Below, in pieces: positions 29,901 through 38,921 of a DNA stretch of 52,341 nucleotides. Below the pieces are notes generated by a model. The model was given only the letters and a program-made list of their open reading frames with translations, did not search any database and was not told the origin of the DNA. The DNA is taken from the IMG/VR virus record IMGVR_UViG_3300042691_008087, positions 1 to 52,341 of that record; one strand, written 5' to 3'. This stretch comes from a virus. Every line of letters begins with the position of its first letter. Positions within the stretch are counted from its first letter, which is position 1. Made by a program: the position numbers and the translations under genes.

Positions 29901-32123
29901 AAGATTATCCAGACCACCTTTCCACCCAATCATATTTGCTACAGCTGCAAGCCAAGCATCCCAAGCAGTACGAATCTTTCCACTGGAAGTCATACCACTC
30001 TTTACTTGGCTTACTAAAGCCCCTACGTGGGCTCTCTCATATGGAGTCAGGGAAAGATTGGATAGAAGTCTACGAAACTCCGGATTAGCCATTGTCTCGG
30101 CAATGAATTCCAGTTCATTACTGAAACCATAACGTACTCCTTCCTTACTTCGAGTACCTGTTTTAGCCATATCCGCTTTCCAAGCCTTCTCATAGATATA
30201 GCGAACGACTCGGGACTCTGGTTGGTTATAGAAGATACGTTGCCAATCAGCTACAATCGCGTGAATTCCTTCGTGAAGGAAGGTCTTGATTGGGCTTGGA
30301 AGGGCTTCCATTTTGTCACCACGAAGAAATTCCCGGACAAGAATAGCCCCATCTGCACTCCTGTACATCCCGGAGACATTGGCACCGCCCTTAAGTACAG
30401 TTCCCTTGTTAAGAGTCTCTTGATCTACTACCTTGAATACAATCCCTGCATTCTCAAGAGTCTTGGCAATAAGTCTGGAGACTGCTTTCTCTACACCAGT
30501 AAGATGTGGAGACTTGGCCAACTCCGTAAAAACTGTTTCTGCACGAGGATCTTTGGCGATAACCCCGTACATTTGGTCTGCTACTTGAGTTCTTTTCCAA
30601 ACAGCATCGGAGTTATCTAGAACTTTTTCTGAAATATCAGCAAGAATATTCTCACGGCTGCGAGAAGCCAGACGACCAGTCTCATTAGCTTCAGCAATAG
30701 CTCTAGCTACATCCGGATCTACTCGTTTGTAGATACCCGCTTCCGCTTCCGCAATCTTAGCCGCCCGGTTGGCTTGATCCTCTGCTATTTTAACTACTTC
30801 ATAGGGAACCCCCTCCCTTTCAGTTAATGCTTGCTGACGTGCCCTAGCAGCTTGCTCTGGAGCAGTATCGTAAATAACTTCTTCGGGAGTATATTTAAGA
30901 CCCTCAACTCTGTCCCCTAACTTGGGTTGCAGATCAAGACTGCCCTGCCTAGGAGGTTCAGGAGCCCTTTCAGGGGGTGCAGTACGGCGCTGAAGATCCA
31001 AAGCGCCCTGTGGGTCCGTAAAAGGATCGTATGGGGTGCTTCTTTGCTGTTCATCAGGGTACCGCCATTGATAAGCAGTTCTATCCCTACCAGTACCCAC
31101 CATGTCCGAAGGAAGTCTTTCAGCAGGAGCAGGAGTAGCGGTTAGATCCGCTTCTCGCTTAAGGGGATCCGTGGCAAGAGGACCAACCCGCATACCGGGT
31201 TTAGTGCCTTGCTCTACTCCGGGAGCATTAGGATCTCGTTCTGCTTTGTCAAGATCAACTCTCTTACCTTGAGGAAGATCACCAACCCGTCCCTCTTCAA
31301 TAGTTTTAGCAGCTTGGGTTTTAGGAACACTGTATGTAGGATCATAGGCACCGGGATCGGCTTTAGTGTACTCTAGTTCTCCACCTTGTCTCCCTTGGAA
31401 TTCATCGTTACCCATTGCCCTACGGGCTTCTTCACGGGCTTTGGCTTCTTGTATGGATTGTGTTTCATTTACACGAGCAGTTTCTTGGGCGGTTCTGGTT
31501 GCCTTTGCTCTGGAGGCAAGAGGAAGTACTGCCCCTGCCCCTAATAAACCAGCATTAGCTACAGCCTCCGTACCTGTACGTACAAAGGCTTTGGCCTTTT
31601 CTCCCAAGATATCTGGAACGTAGTTCTCAGCCCCTTCTCCTAATTTACCTATTCCCTTGGAGATAAGTTCTCCTACGTGTTCTTCAGTAGCACGAGCACC
31701 CCCAAAGATATCGTCAGAAGGTACGCCAATATTAGTATATGGGATCTTGGGTGCTCTTCCCCACTCGGCTCCGGATTGGATTGTTTTTACACCTTCCGAG
31801 ATAGCCTTGTCGAGACCTTGCCCCATAAGAAGCCTTCCAGCCGCTTCAGGGACAGCCAGAGCGCCCCCACCGATAGAACCTAACATACCCCCAAGGCCCC
31901 GTACTTGGCCTTCTACAAAAGCTGGTACAAAGCCCGCAGCTTCTTTTAATGCACCCCCGGAAGTAGGATCAATGAGAGGTTTACCCCCCACACGGTCCGC
32001 TTGTGAGGAGACTTGGGCAAAAGACTTCTTGGCGTAAGCCAATACTTCTTCTTGTGAGGCCCCTTCCGGGGCTGTCACCTCATATCGCTTACCATCGGGA
32101 GAAGTTATTTCATAGCGTGGCAT
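26967..32123 (-). CDS. Giant ejection/polyvalent virion protein with zincin motif (1718 aa)
   Basis: The last gene of the late operon. It begins MPRYEITSPDGKRYEVTAPE, a small N-terminal domain found in large phage virion proteins. Residues 60-560 are Gly/Ala- and then Pro/Glu-rich linkers. HEGIH (617-621) with a downstream EFIAETMANPEF forms a zincin-like metallopeptidase site. The C-terminal third has hydrophobic helices (WNAKFAVGNLAQS, WSFQNWFFSTVGTL) like the LPD38-type large polyvalent domains. In short-tailed phages such proteins are carried in the head and injected with the DNA, so peptidoglycan or host-protein processing at entry is a fair guess. Confidence 0.8.
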   Translation of the reverse strand: MPRYEITSPDGKRYEVTAPEGASQEEVLAYAKKSFAQVSSQADRVGGKPLIDPTSGGALKEAAGFVPAFVEGQVRGLGGMLGSIGGGALAVPEAAGRLLMGQGLDKAISEGVKTIQSGAEWGRAPKIPYTNIGVPSDDIFGGARATEEHVGELISKGIGKLGEGAENYVPDILGEKAKAFVRTGTEAVANAGLLGAGAVLPLASRAKATRTAQETARVNETQSIQEAKAREEARRAMGNDEFQGRQGGELEYTKADPGAYDPTYSVPKTQAAKTIEEGRVGDLPQGKRVDLDKAERDPNAPGVEQGTKPGMRVGPLATDPLKREADLTATPAPAERLPSDMVGTGRDRTAYQWRYPDEQQRSTPYDPFTDPQGALDLQRRTAPPERAPEPPRQGSLDLQPKLGDRVEGLKYTPEEVIYDTAPEQAARARQQALTEREGVPYEVVKIAEDQANRAAKIAEAEAGIYKRVDPDVARAIAEANETGRLASRSRENILADISEKVLDNSDAVWKRTQVADQMYGVIAKDPRAETVFTELAKSPHLTGVEKAVSRLIAKTLENAGIVFKVVDQETLNKGTVLKGGANVSGMYRSADGAILVREFLRGDKMEALPSPIKTFLHEGIHAIVADWQRIFYNQPESRVVRYIYEKAWKADMAKTGTRSKEGVRYGFSNELEFIAETMANPEFRRLLSNLSLTPYERAHVGALVSQVKSGMTSSGKIRTAWDAWLAAVANMIGWKGGLDNLGKVAFDASATVVKSFEHPGGETVRSARNLYNEAVSNGLFGADGKLTQPLADLLDKSSVPYSKPTIPPSRKDIVAAATGETRMPDKFLDDIGGKIEELPRGPFVQGLGKIGSISKLYTETGNAMVKWAYEFAANARNMSAMQAELLKEGASFKFGRLESTKIVDPNAPIPRLNKLKGNEAQMSKFLEAVNEYGGKKVPRESELMARGLSQVAADTYKVVADSYNKALDYVNEARASVGLTPVAHKIGYFHTFHGEGPWVARLVNEKGVSEWSHRFRTQAEADKAAATMQEKAGGKYVVEMEAPELRGNKYNANTSVIEHILDTMQASDPRRAMLQKIAQEVVGGRGWAVHSKYRRNVAGGEFATEGGRFINKVGSDFIRTYEDTIDGMYRYAENLKITAAIEKIRADERIPPVLSTYLQNYLNRARGAGGDIAKGLEDWTNQIWTSVVGRTPIKHAPGVRQVVERFNQMWMTSTLLIWNAKFAVGNLAQSTVFASPILSHWKYNLGFKGDVVSSMLNGYKDMFSKDTAFAKYRDEFAVPRGEIDPTFIQEEGANFLHSKLASQVVDYAGGLILSKKAESFSRLNAHSMAFSFAEQAGLKGKELYTTAESIANDIMVNYKKQDKAAIIENLGMIGTAIKPLWSFQNWFFSTVGTLLREAFSPAGFKDPRKMIPLINMMVSTSAFAGILGAMPWTFIDLMWNIFRDSFLGKQLLGPRKSKESLSEIVLKNAPDAAVFGFLDASTRLIDPRGSHIAGGLMSPELKFPEILKNPQGFVGEGGFLKSAPGLKFGYDVYDLLSTMFMQALGKDVTSGEMKSKLKNVMPPIVDRLLDSFDTLGMDGQDWIRRDSNLPRPSASKRGYAGVITDKDTYEQLNHVIVGNTLEQERKERSFREAKKTSDAISEERQKVVDLIVDNLQHGKGDFDKLVDKAVELGYSGRELNQAVKEAYRNRVIGEDDRRARGRSTSRRMEQERFNEMIR

Positions 32124-33196
32124 TAAGGTATTGGCCTAATACCCCAACCATCTTGGGATGTTGCGGGTTGTGTTGGCACTTGTCCCGGTTGACGTACTTG
32201 CCCACCAGCAGCCCTAGGAGAAGATGGCCGCTGGATAGGAGGTAAGCCTACTTGAGAACGAGCTTGGTTAACATACATTCCATAAGCATTAGAGAAATAT
32301 TCTTCGGTTTGTTGCGGAGTAGCACGCATCCCGTCGATAGATTGTCTCCAAGAGTCCGTACTCTTGCGAGCAGCTTCCGTAGCCTTTTCATTCGTGTAAT
32401 AGCTAAGAATTTGCTCCGCTTCTTGTCTCCGTTCTGGACTAGCTTTTGGGTCATTGCGAATGCGAATAGCTGTTGGGATGGCGTTAGCCCCCGAATAACG
32501 ATCTCGCTCCCCTTCTTTGGCAAGTCGAGCATTGTGACGGGCATTTTCTCCAGCCTCCCTCATTTTAGCAATTTCAATAGATGCAGCATCTTTCCGGGTT
32601 TCAAGGGCTAATTGCCTCATATGGGGGATAGAATTAGTCAATCCCTCCATAAGAGGTTTCCAAGATTGCGGATTATCCAGTTCATCAGGTAAATCATACC
32701 CGATATTCTTATATTTCTTACGTTGTTCTTTAAGCCACTTGGCTCCTTCTTGAGGACCTAGTTGTGCAGCACGGGGAAGTAGATCCATGACAATCTGAGC
32801 TTCCCTAGATACCTTGTTCCAATCCATATCCTGCTCATCTTTTTTGAGACCCATTACCGCTTTCTTGTAATCAATGGGGCGCATCTTGGCGTTTTGTTCA
32901 TATCCTCCAAGAGTGTCCTGTGCCTTACCTCTAGCGAGTTGAGCAATGAATGGTTGTTCTGCTTCTAGACCAAGACGCGCGTTAGTTCTTTTAAGATCAT
33001 TAATAGGTAGATCTTTCTTCTTCTCTTCCAGATCAATCCCCGCCTCTTCTTTACCAAGTTTCTGTAGAAACAGTTGGTCATTCATTAGCTGATTGAATTG
33101 ATTCTGTTGATCCATCCGAAGAATACCGCCAAGGGCTCCGGTGAATTCCGGAGTCTTGGGAGCAAACGAGGCAGGATTAAGGAAAGGTTGTACCAT
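32123..33196 (-). CDS. Helical internal virion/ejection protein (357 aa)
   Basis: It overlaps both neighbours by one base. The protein (MVQPFLNPASFAPKTPEFTG onward) is almost wholly helical and charged, with long coiled-coil-like stretches and a Pro/Gln/Gly-rich tail. Its position between two other large virion genes at the end of the operon matches the ejection-protein cluster of podoviruses. No enzyme motif is seen. Confidence 0.65.
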   Translation of the reverse strand: MVQPFLNPASFAPKTPEFTGALGGILRMDQQNQFNQLMNDQLFLQKLGKEEAGIDLEEKKKDLPINDLKRTNARLGLEAEQPFIAQLARGKAQDTLGGYEQNAKMRPIDYKKAVMGLKKDEQDMDWNKVSREAQIVMDLLPRAAQLGPQEGAKWLKEQRKKYKNIGYDLPDELDNPQSWKPLMEGLTNSIPHMRQLALETRKDAASIEIAKMREAGENARHNARLAKEGERDRYSGANAIPTAIRIRNDPKASPERRQEAEQILSYYTNEKATEAARKSTDSWRQSIDGMRATPQQTEEYFSNAYGMYVNQARSQVGLPPIQRPSSPRAAGGQVRQPGQVPTQPATSQDGWGIRPIP

Positions 33197-34878
33197 TATG
33201 TTAATCCAAATTGTTTAGCAATTCCCGGTAGTTGTTGTAAGAAACTCCCGATGTTGGCGTTAGAACTATTCTGGATCCCGGAAGCTAGTTGAGCCCCTTG
33301 AGCTTGGATACCTGCTCCCGTACCCGGACTAAACCCTGCTCCCGCATTCTGAGCCAGTTGACCTTGGAACAAATTAGCGTACTTCATTCCCTCATCGTTA
33401 ATACGCGATCCTACGTTGTGTAGAACGTTACTGGAGTTGTTGTACCCCCTAGCTGCTGCGGCGCGCTCTACGTCGCTCATAGCGGTTCTACGGATGCCTG
33501 AGAACACAGGATCATTCTGGAAGAAGTTAGGATCCATGTACGATTGCTTAAGTTTATCTTGGTAGAATCCCCGTTGGGAAGCAAAAGGATCGGCCTTGTC
33601 TGCAGCACTCCGGATGGTATCATTAAGTGTATCCATTCTATTTCTGTCTTGGAAATAAGACAAAAGTGCTCCTGCTCCTTGTAAAAGTGGAGAAGAAGTC
33701 GTTGTACCGGCCTCGTTAGTTACACCAAGGACCTTAAGGAATTGGGATATCCAGCTAGGACTTGCGGGCGGGGCACCACCTGTACCGGGAATAGAAATCT
33801 CTCCTTCAGTTGGTACAGGCAGTCCCGGATGAGGCATACCGGGGTTGGGCATCCCCCCTTGGGGAATATTGGGATCTATCCCTGTTGGGGGAGGCATGGT
33901 TCCCGGAAGAGTGTTACCTAAATCGTATAGTTCTTGAATATTTTCAAGATTTCCATAATTAGCAGGATTCTCAATACCGGACATACTCTGAGGATCAAAT
34001 CCTGCATCACTCACAGGAACTACGGGAGATTGTAGGGTAGAAGGATCCCATAAAGAAGGATCTAGTCCCGTAGCAGCCCCTGCACCGGCCCCTAAAGTAC
34101 CACCAAGATCCGCGTAATCCCCCGGAGTAAGTCCATTAAAATCGGCAAGACTGTCGATGCCAGTTGCAGCGTCGCCAAGTGCGCCGATGTTGCCTAGCGC
34201 GAATTCTCCTAGACTACCAATACCAGTCATCAAGCCGTACATCTTCAGGCCAGCCGGAACGATGTCGTTTACGAGATCGTCCCAAAAACTGCTGTTGTCG
34301 CCCAATCCCCAGTCGTATCTATTTTCACCTTCGGCGGCGAGTACCTGCCCGACTCCGGGTACGTCAACGATCCGTGGATTCTGGTAGAGCTTCTGGATCA
34401 TCTCCTGAATCGGAATCCCGGCTTTCGGTAGCAGTCCGTTCTGGTAACTCTTGATAAGGTCAGAAACCGGCAGAGCATGGGCAGCGCCGGCTTGCTGTGC
34501 CAGAGCGTCGAGAAATGCTTTTCTAGTCGGAAACTCTGAATGGCCCTCACCGTCGTCTGTATACATCCAGCCCGGGTTAAACTGCCCTTCCTGAAATCCG
34601 CCACCGAAATAGGCATTGGGCAGTGCGAATCCTGCCGCGTCCAGCGTACCGGTCGTGCCCCGGTTGTAGGCGTCGTTCGCGTCGCGAGCCTTGTCCACGA
34701 ACTGAGCCATCCACGCGGGAATTCCGCGCGTCTTCGTCAGATATTCCTCGGGTGACGCATAGCCGCTTGCAGTATTCCAGCCGGTCGATTTGGTCGGTCC
34801 CCATGTCAGGTCGCCAAATCCGTCATCGACCCACCCGTATTCCCCGTCAACCTGCTTCCAATAATCTTCCCAAGCCAT
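33196..34878 (-). CDS. Large virion/ejection protein with foreign N-terminal half (560 aa)
   Basis: GGAGT precedes the ATG (MAWEDYWKQVDGEYGWVDDG). The N-terminal 245 residues are acidic and aromatic and encoded by GC-rich DNA (34140-34878). The rest has a Pro/Gly/Ala spacer (PPPTGIDPNIPQGGMPNPGM) and a C-terminal part common in phage internal proteins (AAARGYNNSSNVLHNVGSR), in AT-richer DNA. The sharp change of composition within the gene marks a recombination joint. Role in the virion is inferred from context. Confidence 0.65.
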   Translation of the reverse strand: MAWEDYWKQVDGEYGWVDDGFGDLTWGPTKSTGWNTASGYASPEEYLTKTRGIPAWMAQFVDKARDANDAYNRGTTGTLDAAGFALPNAYFGGGFQEGQFNPGWMYTDDGEGHSEFPTRKAFLDALAQQAGAAHALPVSDLIKSYQNGLLPKAGIPIQEMIQKLYQNPRIVDVPGVGQVLAAEGENRYDWGLGDNSSFWDDLVNDIVPAGLKMYGLMTGIGSLGEFALGNIGALGDAATGIDSLADFNGLTPGDYADLGGTLGAGAGAATGLDPSLWDPSTLQSPVVPVSDAGFDPQSMSGIENPANYGNLENIQELYDLGNTLPGTMPPPTGIDPNIPQGGMPNPGMPHPGLPVPTEGEISIPGTGGAPPASPSWISQFLKVLGVTNEAGTTTSSPLLQGAGALLSYFQDRNRMDTLNDTIRSAADKADPFASQRGFYQDKLKQSYMDPNFFQNDPVFSGIRRTAMSDVERAAAARGYNNSSNVLHNVGSRINDEGMKYANLFQGQLAQNAGAGFSPGTGAGIQAQGAQLASGIQNSSNANIGSFLQQLPGIAKQFGLT

Positions 34879-34889
34879 ATATTACTCCT

Positions 34890-35264
34890 TTATAGTACCT
34901 GCCACCCTGACCCTTCTTCATAGACAAGGGTCTCGTTTGCGGATAAAGCTTTCTTGATAAGAACTCTGTTTGTACCGCCTGTGTCTACCTGAACGGTAAC
35001 TGTTTGACTTACGGTATCGGCATTGTGTACCGATAAATAAACAACGTTTCTTGTTGTATAGTTAGGAGGGGCAGATAAGAGTGTTACTACCCCGGTACCG
35101 TTAGTTGCCCCGGATCCGTGGGAATGTTTTATTTCGTGTGCATCTGCTTTACTTCTGGCTGCAACATCGTGGTATACGACATTATAATCACAATCATTTG
35201 TTGTTTTGGCAGCACCAAGAAGGACTTCAAGAGTCTTGGCTGTTGTATCAAGAGCGATTGGCAT
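34890..35264 (-). CDS. Small beta-rich virion protein (124 aa)
   Basis: The product (MPIALDTTAKTLEVLLGAAK onward) alternates short strands and Gly/Thr turns and ends YEEGSGWQVL, like small decoration or tail-tip proteins in late operons. Its start overlaps the stop of the gp10-like gene by one base. No family is certain. Confidence 0.6.
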   Translation of the reverse strand: MPIALDTTAKTLEVLLGAAKTTNDCDYNVVYHDVAARSKADAHEIKHSHGSGATNGTGVVTLLSAPPNYTTRNVVYLSVHNADTVSQTVTVQVDTGGTNRVLIKKALSANETLVYEEGSGWQVL

Positions 35265-36865
35265 TATTGTCCATGTACTGTGTACTCAAGTTCAAAGCCT
35301 TCTAGACGACTTGTAGCATTTGTGCCATCAACAGTTTGTTGAAATTTAAATCGTCTGCGTCTACTAGCACCCAATCCGGAAATCCATTGATTAAGACTTG
35401 CTTGATTTATGGTTCTTGCTGTGGAATAAGAAGCTCCATCATCATCACTCCAAGACACACTCCAGTTATTAGTAGATCCTGACGTAGGATCTTCCCCAAC
35501 AAGTCTTAATTGATGAAAGGTTTTATACCGAGAAGTCCCAAAATCTATATTTCCCGTTTGAATAGTTGCTGTCCAGTTAGTATCTCCTCCAGCGGAAGTG
35601 GTGTCCGGGGAGAATCCATCTGATACCTGTAATCCGGCGAGATATTGCCCATTGGAACTTCCTCCACCACCATTACCACAAAGAATTCCCGAATAACAAT
35701 TTGACCATATTCCGTGAGAAACATCCCAATTACCTAAACTCCCAACAGTAAAGAAAGTTGTATGATTTTTTAAACTTAAATTTATAGCAAAGAACTTAAC
35801 AATATTGCTATTTACAGTAGAATTTCCAATTAAATACAAATACCCTCGCATAGAAACTACTCCGTTTAAAGTAGTCGAATAAGCATTTGTTGAAATAGAA
35901 TCTGTAATTAATTTATCAAGTTCAGGAGTTGAGATCTTCTCTACTTTCCCATCATATTTATAAATTCCAGCAATTATTTTACTTCCGGAACTAGGTATTG
36001 ATATAAAATAAATACCATTTGTTCCTTTAATAATAGTATTTCCTTTATAAGGATAAGCATGTGCTTTTAACGCCCCTTGTCTATAACTAGCCTGTTCTAT
36101 TTTTTCGAGAGGCGATCCCGTTGGGTTGTTGGAGATTTTAAAAAGTTCAAGAGATCCTGTCCCAAAAGCAACAAGAGTTTCTCCCCAGAGAGCTAGTCCT
36201 GCCCCTTGATCTGGTTCTACATCCGTACCAATGAAATCCCCAGACCAAGAAGAAATGCTATTAAGATCCGAATTATATATCTTTCCATCTTTAGCCATAA
36301 TGAAATGATATCCATTAAGATATACCATTTCTCCTACATTGTCAATAGCCGTGAATTGTGCATCTGAAATCTGGGTAAGGGCCGGGGTACCTTCTACATG
36401 AAAAAACCACTCACATTTAGGAGATCCAAGTTCTTGACATGTTCCTACCAAAAGTGCTGGAGTAGTATCAGAAAGAGTCTCTAGTAGATATCTCGGATAA
36501 GTATATCCGGCACTAGCTGTTGCTGTGTATCTTCCTAGACTTTCAATAGCTAGTTGAATTGTGGTTCCTGTACAACCTACAGCTACGTATTTATTGGTTG
36601 AGGTAGAAGCGGTTGACCATTGAATTGCTCTTGTTGTGGTGGTTGTAGGATAATCTGCTCCAGCACTTGTCCACGAAGGACCTACTAATTGAGTAAATCT
36701 TCCTCGTTTACCTAAAAAATAAGTAGTTTGCCCTGAAATGGGATTCTGTACTTGTTCAAGAATAACATTTTCAAAGTACTGATCTCGCGAATACACCGTT
36801 CCCACATCTGTATCCCTGAAATAAGTGCTCCCTACAAAGGGAATGAATTGCTTCTCCCTAGGCAC
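35264..36865 (-). CDS. P22 gp10-like tail accessory/DNA stabilisation protein
   Basis: This 533-residue, beta-rich protein begins MPREKQFIPFVGSTYFRDTD. It shows the order of P22 gp10-type beta-propeller proteins: an early 'GKRGRF' segment, a central FIMAKDGKIYNSDLN/TDVEPDQG, a FGTGSLELFKI strand (P22: FGSSTIEYF) and a GTNGIYFISIPSSG blade. It would close the connector after packaging and anchor the tail. It follows the gp4-like gene, as in P22. Confidence 0.72.
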   Translation of the reverse strand: MPREKQFIPFVGSTYFRDTDVGTVYSRDQYFENVILEQVQNPISGQTTYFLGKRGRFTQLVGPSWTSAGADYPTTTTTRAIQWSTASTSTNKYVAVGCTGTTIQLAIESLGRYTATASAGYTYPRYLLETLSDTTPALLVGTCQELGSPKCEWFFHVEGTPALTQISDAQFTAIDNVGEMVYLNGYHFIMAKDGKIYNSDLNSISSWSGDFIGTDVEPDQGAGLALWGETLVAFGTGSLELFKISNNPTGSPLEKIEQASYRQGALKAHAYPYKGNTIIKGTNGIYFISIPSSGSKIIAGIYKYDGKVEKISTPELDKLITDSISTNAYSTTLNGVVSMRGYLYLIGNSTVNSNIVKFFAINLSLKNHTTFFTVGSLGNWDVSHGIWSNCYSGILCGNGGGGSSNGQYLAGLQVSDGFSPDTTSAGGDTNWTATIQTGNIDFGTSRYKTFHQLRLVGEDPTSGSTNNWSVSWSDDDGASYSTARTINQASLNQWISGLGASRRRRFKFQQTVDGTNATSRLEGFELEYTVHGQ

Positions 36866-37157
36866 GTTGCTCCTTCATACACATTACAATAAGAAACTCC
36901 ATGATCTGTTTATCTGTGATATCTACCATTGCAGTATCCCCCAGAATAACCGATCTCACTTGCTTAATAAGTGCAGCAGCTTCAGGAGGAACATTGACCG
37001 ATTTCGGTTTGTTGAAGACGTGTTCCATATATGCGGTAGGAACCTCCTTGTAGCGATTGTAGCAAGCTTGGAAGCGTTCTTCTTTGGTATCTTTGGCAAA
37101 CCCACTAGCGCATAGACAGGTTAGGAGTAAACTGAATAGTGCCTTCTTCATAGTCAT
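36858..37157 (-). CDS. Small secreted protein with signal peptide (99 aa)
   Basis: It starts MTMKKALFSLLLTCLCASGF, a classical signal peptide with likely cleavage after SGFA. The mature part has Cys residues (FQACYNRY and IVMCMKE) that could form a disulphide. There is no lipobox. It overlaps the ends of both flanking tail genes. A periplasmic role in lysis (spanin-like) or superinfection exclusion is possible. Starts at 37151 and 37157 are equally likely. Confidence 0.6.
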   Translation of the reverse strand: MTMKKALFSLLLTCLCASGFAKDTKEERFQACYNRYKEVPTAYMEHVFNKPKSVNVPPEAAALIKQVRSVILGDTAMVDITDKQIMEFLIVMCMKEQRA

Positions 37158-38052
37158 TTTGAGATACCATATCAATCCATTTATCTGCTTGTTTACGAAG
37201 AAGTCCCTGTGCTACAGGTTCAAGTCCATAATCAGGCGCGAGCAGGCAAGCCAGTTCAAGAATGAGAGGTAGATTCCATTCCTGTGGGAAGTCCGGGTTG
37301 TCCCCTGTAGCATCAAAGTCCCCGAGAGGACGTACAACTTGCATGACTACAATACGATCTCCGTTGGAGAACCGTGGCCAGAAGTTGACGATTCCCGGAT
37401 CAATCTGTGGATCATAGTAAAGCTTGATTGGGTAACTCTCTGTTGACTTGATTGACAATTCCATGTATTCATGGCTAGTGATAATCTCTATTGGAGTATC
37501 TGAATCCCCTGCTACTTCCTTGCTGTAAGCTTTCGTAACCCGAAGAGGACGAGCTAGTTTTGTTTGGTAGTAATAGACTCGGTTTCCGGAGGAAGCGGCA
37601 CTGGATACTCCTGTGGTGAGAGTAACTTCAGTACTAGGAGGGTTTCCATTAACTGTCGTCCAATGCATATCGCCATTATCAAGCTCAACCCCGATATAGT
37701 AGCCATTAATGCTACCGGGAGCAGTACTAACGTCAATAGTAGTATCGCTAGTGGCCGAAGCAGCCGAAAGAGTAGTAGTTGTATAACTTGCCGTAACATG
37801 TCCCCCACCTGTACCAATACTTGCTTGACTTGTACCACTTACCGGAAGCAGGTAAGCAGTCTTAAGGGACCAGAGAGGCATTCCCAGACTGGCATTCCAA
37901 CTCTTTACAATCCCGTTAAGGAGCATGGCTCCGTGTGTATATTGTGCTGTAGAAGGGGTACCATCCTCACTGACTACTCCTATCTTGCGATAGGCATAGG
38001 TGATGATGTTATCCCGAGTAACTGTCCAATCAGTACTGGTGGCAATAGTCAT
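37105..38052 (-). CDS. P22 gp4/T7 gp11-like head-tail connector protein
   Basis: This 315-residue protein begins MTIATSTDWTVTRDNIITYA; RDNIITYAYRKIGV and LNGIVKSWNASLGMPLW form the helical start of gp4/gp11-type connectors. The C-terminal NLPLILELACLLAPDYGLEP matches the conserved helix of that family (in P22: ACRIAPDYALEA). A beta-rich, Thr/Ser-rich insert lies between. It would bind the portal and receive the gp10-like factor. Confidence 0.75.
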   Translation of the reverse strand: MTIATSTDWTVTRDNIITYAYRKIGVVSEDGTPSTAQYTHGAMLLNGIVKSWNASLGMPLWSLKTAYLLPVSGTSQASIGTGGGHVTASYTTTTLSAASATSDTTIDVSTAPGSINGYYIGVELDNGDMHWTTVNGNPPSTEVTLTTGVSSAASSGNRVYYYQTKLARPLRVTKAYSKEVAGDSDTPIEIITSHEYMELSIKSTESYPIKLYYDPQIDPGIVNFWPRFSNGDRIVVMQVVRPLGDFDATGDNPDFPQEWNLPLILELACLLAPDYGLEPVAQGLLRKQADKWIDMVSQNDYEEGTIQFTPNLSMR

Positions 38053-38054
38053 GG

Positions 38055-38312
38055 TTATTTAATCCCGAAGAGGTGTAGAACCTGATCCTTGAATGCTAAC
38101 ATCAGTGTAAAAAGACATGAAAATACGAAAACCACAGCACCAGTGATCGTTTTAGTTTTAAGAAATGTTTCTTTAATCTCAGCAAATTCTGCCTTAAGCA
38201 TTTGGCGTTCATTTTTGCTATCCTCTAGCCTAGCTTCAATAGATATGAGTCTTTGTTCTGTGATAATGGTACGTTCTAGTATAGCATCGAGTTTATCTTC
38301 AGCATTGTTCAT
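38055..38312 (-). CDS. Coiled-coil, C-terminally anchored membrane protein, holin-like
   Basis: Residues 1-55 (MNNAEDKLDAILERTIITEQ onward) form a charged coiled coil. Residues 57-77 (TGAVVFVFSCLFTLMLAF) form a single membrane segment near the C-terminus. This is the layout of XhlA-type haemolysin/holin accessory proteins. It is the best holin candidate in the window, but lies far from the endolysin and on the other strand. Confidence 0.6.
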   Translation of the reverse strand: MNNAEDKLDAILERTIITEQRLISIEARLEDSKNERQMLKAEFAEIKETFLKTKTITGAVVFVFSCLFTLMLAFKDQVLHLFGIK

Positions 38313-38602
38313 AGCGTGTTTGGGTTGAAGGTTCCACTTGGGACGGTACTTTCTTGCGTACCAGAAGTTGTATCGTAGACAGGGCCTACGCTAATATCGG
38401 GCGGCTCGGGTCTGGACCAAGGAATTGGTTTTTCAGTCCGAGGAATCTTTGCGAAATCTTGGGGGTGACGAGTTTCAAAGTCTTCTTTACAAACCATCTT
38501 GCCGTCCCATCTCTCTTTGAGTTGATGGTTCTTGAATTCAAATCCACATACGTCACAAATGGCATTAAATTGCCGACTCAAGATTATTCCTTTTTTGGGC
38601 AT
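38309..38602 (-). CDS. Zinc-binding small virion-operon protein (97 aa)
   Basis: The start MPKKGIILSRQFN leads to CDVCGFEF and, about 20 residues later, WDGKMVCKEDFETRH, giving a Cys/His zinc site typical of small late-operon proteins. The C-terminal half is Pro/Ser/Thr-rich. It overlaps the holin-like gene by 4 bases. Function is unknown. Confidence 0.65.
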   Translation of the reverse strand: MPKKGIILSRQFNAICDVCGFEFKNHQLKERWDGKMVCKEDFETRHPQDFAKIPRTEKPIPWSRPEPPDISVGPVYDTTSGTQESTVPSGTFNPNTL

Positions 38603-38642
38603 TTAAAGATCGATCTTGGTGACACTGTTTACAAATTTTCAT

Positions 38643-38921
38643 TTACTTCATCTTTGCTTTCTTGGTACGGGGAAAGGAACGATTCTCATTATCAGTTTGT
38701 ACACGCAGATTAGAAGAAGAATTGGAGCCTCCTTTAGAAATAGGAGTCTTGTGATCCACATCCTTTCCATCACCCTTGCTTACTGCCCCTTTCTTTTCCA
38801 TCTCGGCACGAGCAGCGTTACGCTGTGCCCGGTTCTTGATTTGTTCCGGTTTACCTTGGTAATTCTGATACTCTGATTTGTAATTACGTGCTTTAGGCAA
38901 TTTCTTCTCTCCTTGCTTCAT
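38643..38921 (-). CDS. Small HNH endonuclease-like protein (92 aa)
   Basis: A very basic protein (MKQGEKKLPKARNYKSEYQN onward) with VDHKTPISKGG and SSNLRVQTDNENRS, the H-N-N core of short HNH nucleases. Cys pairs of larger HNH enzymes are missing. Such genes in late operons may aid packaging or be mobile; here no split gene is adjacent. Confidence 0.7.
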   Translation of the reverse strand: MKQGEKKLPKARNYKSEYQNYQGKPEQIKNRAQRNAARAEMEKKGAVSKGDGKDVDHKTPISKGGSNSSSNLRVQTDNENRSFPRTKKAKMK

